DNA of 64,000 nucleotides from Typha latifolia (taxonomy: Eukaryota > Streptophyta > Magnoliopsida > Poales > Typhaceae): contig CM034106.1 in assembly GCA_019914945.1 (NCBI GenBank), positions 1,550,001 to 1,614,000 of the forward strand, read 5' to 3'. Below, one piece after another: positions 1 to 11,400 of this stretch; within the stretch, counting starts at the first letter, position 1; each line of letters starts with the position of its first letter. The position numbers were made by a program, and so were the translations under genes. A model generated the notes under the pieces. It worked only from the letters and a program-made list of their open reading frames with translations. It was not told the origin of the DNA and searched no databases.

Positions 1-43
1 AACTGTAACATAACATCAGATAGTTAGAAGCAATAAGATTTAC

Positions 44-416
44 CTGCTAGAATAAAGTAGGGCCTTCTCCTGTATCCAGCCACAGGAATAACATCAGTTA
101 GAAGACCCCAGAATGGCTTCACTATCCATGGCAGAGAAGTGATCCCCTGATACACCTGGGCCTCCGACGGCTGCAATCTTTGCACATCCTTCCAGTAGTA
201 ATCGGACGCCACTCGGCAAATGGCGCCGCCGAGACCTTGGCTGATGCCGTTGACGATGACGACGCCGTAAACGAAGCTCCAATGCATCTCCTTTGCTAGC
301 ATCTGAAACCACTGCAAGGGGGAGCATAGAAAGGCACGAGCTCCATGCCTTTGCCTTCCTTCTTCTTGCAGTAAACACTCAGCCATAGAGTTTTCAGAAG
401 GTGGCGGGGATTCCAT
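44..416 (-). CDS. Folate-biopterin transporter family protein, first exon (partial)
   Basis: This is the first coding exon of a BT1/folate-biopterin transporter, a multi-pass membrane carrier of the major facilitator type thought to move folates or pterins. The ATG is at 414-416. The exon ends at 44 with a good donor (GCAG|GTAAAT) after 124 codons plus one base, and the rest of the gene lies beyond the left edge. The visible protein has a short acidic N-terminus without an obvious transit peptide. It then reads [20 protein letters not shown], the first membrane segment, followed by [37 protein letters not shown] and [20 protein letters not shown]. These blocks are characteristic of plant FBT proteins. 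A second Met at residue 11 is a less likely start. Which of the several plant paralogues it is cannot be told from one exon. Confidence 0.85.
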
Positions 417-1020
417 TCAGATTCTCAAATGGGTCTGCGGTGTTTTGCTAAAATTTTAACTTGGACATGCGATTTTGGCTCAAAGATTGGAATCACAAAC
501 ACTTTGAGTGACAGTGTGGCCTTTTAAGAGCCATGTCAGAACACAACCAAAATCTAAGTTCCAAGAAATTGAACGAATGCTATAAGCTAGATATCTTGCT
601 GTGAATGTTCGAGGAAATGCTTCTCGGCATCAGTAGGAAGCAAGGAAGAAGGTGGCATTTCGTCGAACCGTTTTGATCCACTTGCATTGTGCTTAGTTAT
701 TTGCATGTAAAACGCGAGGCATATTTTTCCTGGTATTCACGGATTTCGTTGTACAGGCAACATCACAGTGCTACTTTTTACGTACCTTTACCGTCTTGAT
801 GCAAGTGGCAGTCAATCTGGGCCATTTATTCGCTATGATTCACAAATTATGGTAGAAAGTATCATAAGATGGATTGGTATATACATCTATATGATGATAG
901 TGGAATGCTGAATGTACTCTCAAGAGTTTATTATGCATCGTTCTCGGGTACGGGGTATCTCAAGAGTGTTCTTAATCATATGTGACATACATACTTTACT
1001 CTCCAATTAATTACATTTAT
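417..1020. other. Upstream region of the transporter gene
   Basis: This stretch should contain the 5' leader and promoter of the leftward transporter gene. I see no ORF with recognisable homology and no motif I would defend as a TATA box. Confidence 0.4.
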
Positions 1021-1030
1021 CATACACAAA

Positions 1031-1480
1031 GTCGAGGCCAACTCCACAAGGTTCGATCAAGTTTGGCTCGTAATGTAGAGTCAGGGATATCAAATACAAA
1101 GTATGATCGAGCCCAGCTCAACAAGCGACAAGGTTTGATCAAGCTTGGCTCGTAACATAGAGTTAGGGTTATGAAACACAAAGTCTGCTCGGGGCTAGCT
1201 CGACAAGGTTCGATCAAGTTTGGCTCGTAATATGGAGTTAGGGATATCAAATACAAAGTTTGCTCGAGCTCAATAAGGTTCGATCAAGCTTGGCTTGTAA
1301 CATAGAGTTAGGGTTACCAAATACAAAATCTGCTCGAGTCTAACTCAATAAGGTTCGATCAAGCTTGGCTTGTAACATAGAGTTAGGGTTACCAAATACA
1401 AAATCTGCTCGAGTCTAACTCAATAAGGTTCGATCAAGCTTGGCTCGTATTCAAAACAGAGTCAAGCTTGACGGATCTAA
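1031..1480. repeat. Minisatellite, about six copies of a ~75-bp unit
   Basis: The core GGTTCGATCAAGYTTGGCTYG recurs with its G-T-T-Y-G start at about 1051, 1133, 1208, 1278, 1353 and 1428, giving spacings of 82, 75, 70, 75 and 75. Between cores lies a conserved stretch containing AGAGTTAGGG and AATACAAA. The last two full copies are nearly identical, while the first ones diverge, as expected of an array that grew at its right end. Confidence 0.9.
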
Positions 1481-2454
1481 GTTTGATTTGAGCTTGATTC
1501 ACTCTTGATTTTAAAATAATACTTGAATACACTTATCAAACGGTTTGATATAGACTTAGGGTCAGCAATAGCATCCCACATTATATATTCCTTTTAATAT
1601 CTCAAAAAAAGGTTAAAATTCTATATTTAATTTAATTAATTTTTCTTAATGTGTGAAAGAGGAATACGTCGTTACATTTTTAAGGTACTAAAAGCAAGAC
1701 ATTGAGTCAAAATGATAAAATATCTAAATGGTGGCTGAGTGTAAATAATAATAAAAATAATATTAAAAACAGCGGGCTTATGAAATAGAGAATATTTCAT
1801 TATTTTTTAAAATAAAAATATAATTATCCCTTATTTAATCTTAAAGGACTTATTTGAGAGTATTAATATTTTTTTTATCTACAGTTAATTTTACTCATCT
1901 ATATGCTAAAGATATATCAAGAAAATTAATGTCAAAAATATTCTTGAGGCATTAAAATGATAAAAACCTTCCTGCACTTTCATCCAAAATTAGAGTATTT
2001 TTTATTCAAAAATTCTTTATTGATTTAAAAGTAAAATTTTTTTTTGGTGTGTTTATATACAAAAAAAAGCAGAAAAGACTAAAATACCCCTACAAGAAAG
2101 ATAAGGGTATTTTCGTAAATAATTTCTCTCTTAATTTTTTTTAAAAAAAATATTATTTACATGGCTTGCAAATGACAACTTACATATGGAAAAGTAATAA
2201 AAATATAACGAAATAAATATTTGAAAAGTATGTGAAAATTAGTGGTAGTTCACTGTAAACTTTTTTTTTAAACATATTTTTTGACAAATCTAGGGCTATT
2301 AATAATGTTTGTAAAATGATTCCGGGGAGGGGGTAAAACGTATTTTTACCTAAACGATAAATATCTATCGATAGGACCTGAACGATAATAAAGATAAAAT
2401 ATAGGGTGTTTTTTTTAATTAAATTTTCTAATATTCTAATATATATATTAAAGT
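1481..2454. other. AT-rich intergenic DNA
   Basis: The stretch is strongly AT-rich with poly-A/T runs. No gene, RNA or well-bounded mobile element was recognised. Confidence 0.5.
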
Positions 2455-2705
2455 CGTCCGTCTTCCCTTGTGCAACCCCATCGTTATCCAAATCGGCGTG
2501 CCTCGCAGCCGCCTCTCTCCCACCCGCGCACTCATCTCCCTCCACGCGTCCACTTCCAGTGAACTAACGGCTACGATTCGTTGGTGGCGGGGCCCAGGAG
2601 ATTCTTTTACCCGGTCTCCCTTTGGGCACGTGCCTGGTGGTCCCCACCCCACCCCATCCAATGCCGACATACCCGCGCCTATATTCTTCTCCCAACCAGA
2701 TACAT
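2455..2705. promoter_or_regulatory. GC-rich island with promoter-like motifs
   Basis: A sharply bounded GC-rich patch lies in AT-rich DNA. It contains GGGCCC (near 2600), the palindrome GGCACGTGCC with a G-box core (near 2625-2635) and a GGTCCCCACCCC run, elements common in plant core promoters. The short ORFs across it on both strands show no recognisable protein. It lies about 1 kb upstream of the TRFL8-like gene and 2 kb upstream of the divergent transporter gene, so it could be a distal promoter, an unrecognised first exon or a gene fragment. Confidence 0.35.
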
Positions 2706-3450
2706 GAAATGACTAATTTGCCATCGTATTTACTAAGCTTGAATTAAACGATAATTAAGTGGATTAATTTTAGTGTTTTACCATAAGCAACTGCACTAAG
2801 AGCTATAATAGCGAAAATATAATTATTTTTTTCTTAAAAATTAATATTATGCTTTCATTAATTTACTTATCATATACTATTATTCAAATTTTAAACAAGA
2901 TGTTAAATCTAAGATTATAAGTAATTATTAATACCATAGGGGGTATATAGTTAATATTTTGGTATTAGTCTAAGAGCAATGATTCAATTAGTTATAAAAA
3001 TAATTTTTTATCTATTTACAAATTAAAGGGTAAGATATTTTACATATATGACTAGATTAACTGATAACAAAAAAAGAATTTAAGTATTTTCTTATTGCTT
3101 ATCCTTATAACTATTTTCTTAATAATAGGAGTGCCCACTACTACCAATTTATTATTATTTTTATTTTTTATAAAAAAAATAGATAGTTAAGAGAGAGAAA
3201 TAAAATATGACTAATTTATTTTTATAATTTAGAAAAGTGACCGGTACTTCCGATTAATTTTATTTAGTATTATTTAATTTTAATCGTTCGATTAGGAGAG
3301 AGAAATTAATAGTTAATTTGTAATTTAGGCTAATATGAATAAAACGAAGTCTTAGGTGATTTGGGTCCCAAAGAGAAGAAAATAACACCGATATTAAGGG
3401 TAAAATGGTAATTCCCGAATTATAGAAGCCCATGCGTTGTCACTCGCTTG
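2706..3450. other. AT-rich intergenic DNA
   Basis: Many poly-A/T tracts are present. No coding sequence or bounded repeat was recognised. Confidence 0.45.
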
Positions 3451-3451
3451 G

Positions 3452-3457
3452 CACGTG
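3452..3457. promoter_or_regulatory. G-box (CACGTG) upstream of the TRFL8-like gene
   Basis: A palindromic CACGTG lies about 215 bp upstream of the TRFL8-like ATG, a typical position for a bZIP/bHLH binding site. This is a motif match only. Confidence 0.35.
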
Positions 3458-3670
3458 TAAGCACTACTAGACAGCTCGGCAGAAGACGACAAAAGATGTC
3501 AGCCTTCTAAATATTATTATGTAATCCAATTTCACTATTCAATTCCAGAAACGGAAACGGAAAGGAGACGACTTCTTACCACCGCCGCCTTCTCCTCCCC
3601 ACCGCCGAAGATCGTCGCTGATTCCAGTTAGGGTTTCGACGCAGTCGCCCGTTACGCTAGAGGTGTTCCG

Positions 3671-6600
3671 ATGGTTCAGTTGCCAAGTATGGGGAAGATG
3701 CGGTCGGATTCCGAGCTGCCGAGAAAGGCGGCGGCAGGGCCGCCTCCGACGGCGGTGAAGTTGGAGATTGAGGATCAGTTGGACGACGAGCACGGGCCGT
3801 TCAATAAGAGATCCAAGCTTGCCTTTCATCTTCAGGAGGTAGATTTTTCTTCCTCTCTAATTGCTGCGAAGGTATCTAATTCCTGACCTTGAATGGAAAT
3901 AAATTTCAACGGTTTGCTCGGTTTTGGTAGATCTGTCGTAGAAAAGTATTGCCTTTTTTTGGATAGTTTGAGGTGCAATTTCTTTTTCTTGCAATATTGA
4001 TTGTTAATAGAAGTGAAAGCATATTTACTTTGGTTCGAATTGTGAACATTTGATGGCACGTTCTAAGTTTTACTGCTAAAAGCTATAATTCCGAGTCTTC
4101 TGTTTGTTTCTAGGTTGAGTTGAGTTGTAATAGAAAATGTATTTCTTGGATTGTTTGGAGTGAGATATCCTTTTTCTTGCAGTTTTGGTTGTCGATAGAA
4201 GGACCCATATTTATATTTCAGCCAGAATGGTTCTCTTCTCTATGGAAATTAGCAAATAGAAGATTTGGCCTCAAAGTGTGTCTGTTTTAATATGTATTAT
4301 TTTTACAGAGAGCTTAATGGCGCATACCAATATTTTGGTTCTGTATGATTTAATTTGCCTTGTGATTCCTTTTAGAAACTTATGTAGTAATCCGATTGCA
4401 GGACTTGGGGACAAGTATAATCTCTTCACAGGAGCTTCTCTATGATTTTCTGGATGAACCAAGTCCATTGGGTTTACGGCTGAGGAAGAGCCCATCGTTG
4501 GTGGATTTAATTCAAATGAGGCTTTCTCAAACGAATTCTGCTTCTACAAGTGAGGATCTTGAAACTGGAAAAAAGAAGGATGGTAGGACCTCCAGCGGTT
4601 CGGGCACTTCTGATAAACTGAAAGCTTCAAACTTTCCTGCTTCTCTCTTGAGAATAGGGGATTGGGAGGTATAATTATGTTTGATGGCTTTACTTTTATA
4701 GTTTACGTGGCAATAATATTGGACTATTTAGACATGGTCGGGAATCTTAAGTGTTGTTTACTTTGTCTTGATGCATGACTGTATAGAAACATTCATTTTT
4801 TTGTTATTATTTATATGCACCTCAGACAGGAGTTGATTGAAATTTTGAGAGGTTAGTCGTACCATCAGCACATTCATTTCTGGGAAGCTATTGATGTTTA
4901 AGTGTTAGGCTTTTACTTTTTTGTGAGGTGTCCTGCTGGTTTGTTTTCTCTAATCTAGCTTGATTGCCAATCTTTTCATGCGGATTATGTGAGAAGAAAT
5001 CAAATTAACTTCATGCTAATTTAGATTTAGTATAATATAAAAGGTACACAATTTACTTCCTTTCCAAGTTAATAATCAGTAGTGTAGGATTCTGCATGAC
5101 TAACTGAGATCTTTTCCCTAACAGCGCATATCAAGGTATGAAGGTGATTTGGTAGCAAAGTGCTACTTTGCAAAGCATAAACTTGTGTGGGAAGTTCTTG
5201 ATGGAGGTCTCAAAAGCAAGATCGAGATACAATGGTCGGATATCAGTGCTTTGAATGCAACTTGCCCAGAAAATGGGCATGGAACCTTGGATATAGTGGT
5301 AATTCATAATTTGAGTACATGACACTACGAATTCTTGGATATATATATATATATATTTTCTCTGATGTCCTTCTTCTTGTTCTGGTAAGTTGGCTAGGCA
5401 GCCGCTTTTCTTTAGAGAGACCAATCCACAGCCTAGGAAGCACACCTTGTGGCAGGCAACTTCAGATTTTACTGGCCAGCAAGCAAGCATACACAGGTAA
5501 TTCCATCATGTTATCTTAGTCAATTTGTACCCTTGATGATGATGCAAAAGTATCCAGAAGTTGTTATGTGAAAATATGTTTTTCAAATAAGAGTACCCCA
5601 ACCACATACCAAGATCCATCAGTTAGATCTGTTCATTTATGCTTTTATGTTACGGGTTTTGATTTGTTGGTCAATAGTATATTTTTGGAGATTTAAGTGA
5701 TCACAGATATATGATTTCCTCTGCCATGCTGTAATATGTTGATTGTATGTCACTCGGCTTGACCTTTTCTTTTAATCTAAATAAATTTATGTATTGTGCT
5801 TATCTAAGTTATTTTGCTCTTTACCTTGTCAAATAAGTCTGCTTCATCAACTAGTTATTGTTTTTGTGGGAGCTGAGATGCAGTTTATATAACTGCTAGG
5901 CGCAGTGAAGGAAAATCTGCCACTAAACTTTTCAGCAACTTCTGATATTTGAACTTCAATATAGCTTCCACATTTTTCACGTGTATACAGTTAAAAAATG
6001 TGTCCAAACCCTGCGAAGCCCAATTAAAATCTAACTTCAATTTTGTTATGCATCTATTTATGTCTGCCTCCTCTTTGCACTGTTTGATGTAATTTAGCCT
6101 TAATAAGTGCAATCCATGGTATAATAACAATTGTGAGATGACTGTTTTTAGGAGGCATCATCTGCAGTGTCCACAAGGTCTACTAAGCAAGCATTTCGAG
6201 AAGCTTATCCAATGTGATCCACGTCTATATTCACTGAGTCGACAACCGGATTTTGTCTCGGAGAATCCATACTTTGAATCACAGTGCTCTGTTTTTGAAG
6301 ACCAAGAGGAATCCAAGTGCCTTGGCTTTCATAAAATCAATGATGGTTACGACTTGCAAAACCAAGGATTGGGGGACTCCGAATCACTTCGTTCTGGTTC
6401 ATCAAGATGCTCAAAGACTGAAGGAAAGGATTGTAGTAATTGGGCACTGGATGTTGTAGGACAAACATATTCACCTAGCTCAGGTACTCGGACAAACTCC
6501 TCAGATCAGTTCATGACTGGTTGCCTTCTATACTTTTGATAGTATGAATATTTGAAGAGTACTTTTCACATTATTGTATGTTTTTAAATGAATGCAAATT

Positions 6601-7507
6601 ATTGTATGTTTCCATTATGTGGCTAGGACTTGTAGTCTCACCTTCGTTAGCCTTTTGCACTGTATTCCATCATCGCTTCTTTTGCTACTTTCACATGATT
6701 GGCATGAAAGATTTATTGCATTTTAGCTTCCATAGTTCCTTTAGCCGCCAGTACAGCTGACTGTACAGCATTTTGTTAGATGGAATTTTCTCTACTAGTC
6801 CTATGCTCAAATCATTTGAAGTTTGAAATTCTTGATGCTCTTTTGCCTTCTCTTTTGTAACTTTCTTGGTGCTATTGTTTTGATCAACTTTCTGTATTTT
6901 TATCAGCATTTGATCTGTTCTTCGTCTTCTTTTGATTTCAGTAATGGACAGCCAGGAGATTGAAGAAAATGCTTCTGGTGAGACCAAGGTACTAAAAGAT
7001 CTTGGCCTCCCGGGAAGACCTTCCACATCTGTAGGCAATTTCACGAACCACTTGGGACATCGCCCCTCCGGAAAGATCAATTCTGGAAATCCACTAGCAT
7101 TTTCTGAATACTTACTGAACAAAAAAACGCTGAAAGAGCTATCTCAGTACCTTTTTAGTGATTCCCTGATCTCATTACCCTCAGATGAGAAGTCCCTTAT
7201 GTCGAGGGTTAATTCTCTCTGCTGTTTGCTTCAGAAAGATCCTTCCACATTTCAAAATCTGCAGGTAGAAACTAGTGATGGTGCAGCAAGTGGAGATAGC
7301 ATGGATACTGATATATCCGAGAGGAAACCAGTGATTAATCCGGTCGTTACGGCAAACGAAGCTAATGATTCCTTCGAATTCAAGCATACAGGGAGCATTG
7401 CCCGAAAGGAATCATTTGGAGAGCTACTGATGCATCTTCCACGCATTGCTTCACTCCCTCAGTTCATGTACAATATTGATGAAGATACTGAAAACCAGAG
7501 AAGATAA
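3671..7507 (+). CDS. TRFL8: TRFL8-like plant nuclear protein (6 exons, 537 aa)
   Basis: Exons are 3671-3838, 4402-4668, 5125-5298, 5390-5496, 6152-6483 and 6942-7507. All junctions are GT-AG and the phases join without a break from ATG to TAA. The product matches plant proteins annotated as TRF-like 8 or putative DNA-binding proteins. The conserved core is at residues about 134-275: SLLRIGDWE, RYEGDLVAKCYFAKHKLVWE, IQWSDISALNA, then RQPLFFRETNPQPRKHTLWQ and LQCPQGLLSKHFEKLIQCDP across the exon 4/5 junction. The N-terminus has a basic KRSKLAF patch that could be a nuclear signal. The C-terminal 190 residues are acidic and low in structure. I see no Myb/telobox domain, so telomere binding should not be assumed. 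Intron 3 is only 91 bp and contains a (TA)n run. The gene identity comes from remembered family annotation; the gene model itself is firm. Confidence 0.75.
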
Positions 7508-8461
7508 GTTAGTGTGAATACATAATGTAAAATGACGTTAAGGGGATCACCCTTCTCTTCTCTTCTTCTAACTGTATATTAGTGTATAGTATAAAATATA
7601 AGTTCAAGCTTTGTTAAATTTGATAACCGGGCATATTATGCCATTATGTTTGATTGCACAATAAGGGTCCTCTTTTGTAAATCGAAGGTCTAGTGTTTGT
7701 CAAGAGCAAGTAATGAGACAGCCTTTCTTTTCTACTCTCTCAAAACTTATCATAAACGTTTTTGTACGACAAATGATAATAATGTCGACCGAAGAATGTA
7801 GCAATTTAAATGGTTGATATAAACTATTGGGTCATTTAGATTGGATTGACTTCTTAAGTTTTCTATCGCAGAAGATAAAATCCTTTCAATGGACCTCTCA
7901 TTCTTAGTGTTGCACCCCTTTTAAATAGATGTTTCTTTTTATCAAATCCTATATAGTGAGTAATATCATACTCACGAGTGTGGCAATATTAAATTTATTG
8001 AACTTAATTTTCAAACTAGATTACTACCTCAAACTTTATCCATAAAAATAGAACACGAATCGTCCAAAATAACAAACTTTAAAATGACAGCCGGAAGTTA
8101 TTGAGGTTATAGTACATGGTTGACAGCCACATTGCTGTCACTTAATCTAAGAAAATTCCAGCCAATCCATCAACCAAAGTAAGAAATATGTGTAGTGTTT
8201 ACGAACATTTTCTCTTCTCCCAGCTGTTTAAGAGAGAATTTTCCAGAGAAACAAGAAATTACAAGCTCCTGCCTGAGAATAATATAACCACAAAAAAACC
8301 AAGTGATTATTAAGAATATTCACATTTCAGAGTCTGATAACATCAGAAGTTTACCTATATACAAAGTGAAACAGATCATATGTACAAGATAACCCCCACC
8401 AAAGTGGTCTATATTCTATATGTACAGTTAAATTCTCCCTTCATTTCGGCCACAGGCAGGA
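7508..8461. other. Convergent 3' intergenic region
   Basis: This stretch holds the 3' ends of the rightward TRFL8-like gene and the leftward ATG11 gene. No ORF with homology and no bounded repeat was seen. Confidence 0.5.
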
Positions 8462-11400
8462 TCAGGAAGGATTTGAATGAATGGTGTCAGGTAGCATAGC
8501 AACTGTTACCACAAAGTATTCACAACCAGCAGGAAGATTGTATGGGTTGGAGGCAGCCCCATATCCTGACCGCCTGCCGCTACTATCAGAACTTGAAGCT
8601 TCTATCTGGTCGGCTCGCAGGGACAGCAGTGCCCTAACAGTTCGACGCTCAATGTGCACAATTTGGCCAATGATGTAATCTGGTCGGCTTGGATGATGTT
8701 CTGTAAACAGAGCAACAGATTCCTCGGAAAGGTAATAGTTTGAACAGTTCCTGTTAATTGCCTCATAATGCCCAGCAGAGTTTTCAACAAATGCTGCAAG
8801 TTCATGGACTTCGAAACGACCGAAGGATATCTTTTCTTTACTTGCCTGCTCAAAGAATTTGCCTCAGTGGATATGGCACCAAATAAAAGAACAGGAATAC
8901 GGAAGATAAACAGAAAACCCTAATACTTGGAAGTAATTGGCCAATTGTCATGCAGCATATAAAGAAAGTGACTTTAAAGGGCTCAATTCAAAGTTCAAAC
9001 AATTAAAAAAGATTAAATTGCAGTGTGTATTACAGGTTCAATTGCTTATATGTCATTCTAGAAACTTTGACTCGTAAGTTGCAACTATCTGCATTGGCTA
9101 AAAGATTAATTTAGTTACATGAGCTTTTCCACAAGTCAAGAATAAGGAGTTTGGCTCATCTTCAAATAATTTTTTTTTGAGTATTTTATAAGTTCTGATT
9201 AGGTTAAGGGGTTTCAAGTTTTGACCACCCATATCATCATTCCTTTTGTCTTATTGTAATATAAATATATAATTATGAATTTAGAAAAAACCTATCTGAT
9301 TTGTGTCCCTTGAAAAAGAATTCCAGTATTTACTAACCTACATAAAAAATTAGGAACTTTTACTTAACCCAGCACAATGCAAGCAGGTAAAAGATGACAC
9401 TCTTTGATACTAGTAAGTCTCTAAACACCTTCTCTGAGACTAAAAGTCATCGATATGAATTGTTTTCATTGCTGAGGTGATGCAATTGGTGGTAATAATG
9501 TCAACATCAATCAATTATTGTTCAAAAATCTAACTAAATGTAGATTCCGTAGAAGATAAGGGAGAGCATACTTATTTCTAAAGTAAAAGATGCATGTGGA
9601 TGGGCACCAAAATTACAAGATATTCATGTTTAGAAGAAAATGTAGGAACAACAAACCTAATTCTTTGAGAGATAATTTAAGGGCACTAAAAACTTTTACG
9701 GTAGATCTTTTGAAAAGAATTTAACAATTCAGTAGCTCTTGAATGTGGCTCGAGATCCAAAAAAACTCATCCCAAGGAAGAAAAAAGTGAGTGCTTCTTT
9801 TCTCCACCTTGGGACAAAATTTTATGATCCTGAGGCATAACCAAATGCAAATAGATTTGTTAAAACTTTCTCCAAATATTTCAGGTAAAATATGTAGTCC
9901 ATCGCATGATATATTAAAGCAAATGCTACTTGTCTAGAAGTTCAAAATGACTTAAGAAACAGACCTGTTTTTCTAGCTGGTGTTTAGTATATAAGTTTTT
10001 AATTAACTCTTTCTTCTCTTCCAATTCTCTTATAAGATGTGCATGTGCAGATTCCATCCTAGAAGAACGGTCTAACAGCTCAACATTCTGCCGGGACAAG
10101 AAACCAACTTTGTCTGCCAGGATCTTGATGCACTGTTGGAACTCAACACTACCATCACCTTCATCCTTCTTAACGGAACTGAGAAAGGTGGAAAGAAAGA
10201 TGAGAGTACTGTGAGATAAGAGAAAAATTAAGATATCATGAAACCCTGCATAGACAGAAAAATCAAGAGATCATAAAACCCTGCATAAAATGTAGATAAA
10301 GCAGAATCCATAAACGGAGTGCCAATTAGCATTTAGGGCTCTCACAAACATACCCACTGCAAAATGACTGTTAGCTTACCTACTCTTGAAAAATAATATC
10401 GCATTGGTGTGTAATTAATTAATTATATATCTTTTGGAAGACAAGCCTATCAAGATCAGCAAATCTATAAGCTACAGAATCAGCAGTGTGGAGCACAATG
10501 TATCTAAATTCCTGCTATTTGTACAGTTGTTATTTTTCACCTAATATCTAAATTCCTGCTATTCGTACAGTTATTATTTTTCAACCTAACATCTAGCTAT
10601 ACAATTCACCTTATGTTGCAGCCTTTATCAGCGCCAGGTTTTACAGTTAGCATGTAGAATGGAAATTAAAGTACCAATCATCCACAAAATTATCCCTGTT
10701 CAAAAACTATGTTTAAGATAGCATAATTTAGCGTCCTAAAGTAGCATCTACAAAACTCATTGGACTCTTGCAAGTTACCATGTATTGTACAAGACTACCA
10801 CCATAGTAGAACATCACAAGCACTTGTGACAAACAGCACTAGTATGTATACTTTTGTTCTTGGAATTGGTTATGTATATTATGCCAACAACATGGAATAG
10901 GTTTGAATCCTCCTATAAAAATAAACAAGTTAGACCTGTGAAATGTTAGCTGATCCCATAAAATCATCTGGACCATCACTAACTGGAGGTGTACAATCCC
11001 TAAAAATGTTATATTGCTACTTACACTACACTTTCATATGTGTGTAGGAATATGCAATGTATATATCTCTTTATGAGCTAACCAAGCTGAAAGTACAGAT
11101 AATTACACTGCAAGAACTTGATCCTACTGACCAATACGACCAAAAAAACTTAACATACATCAGATTTTGTAGGTAGTAGGGAGTAAAATGGAGAAATGAT
11201 TTCAACCCGGAAGCTCAAATCTGTCACTTCTTCCCGACATGTACATATCTCTGATACAATCTATTACTGAAAAGGTGTTCTAATGCACCAGGCTCATAAA
11301 AGTGGGGTCCAGGGATGCCAAGAGATACACCAGGAAGCAGTATTGAACCTTAACCGCAATAACACACTTAAATATATCTAGCTCTTTAAAACTGTACTAT

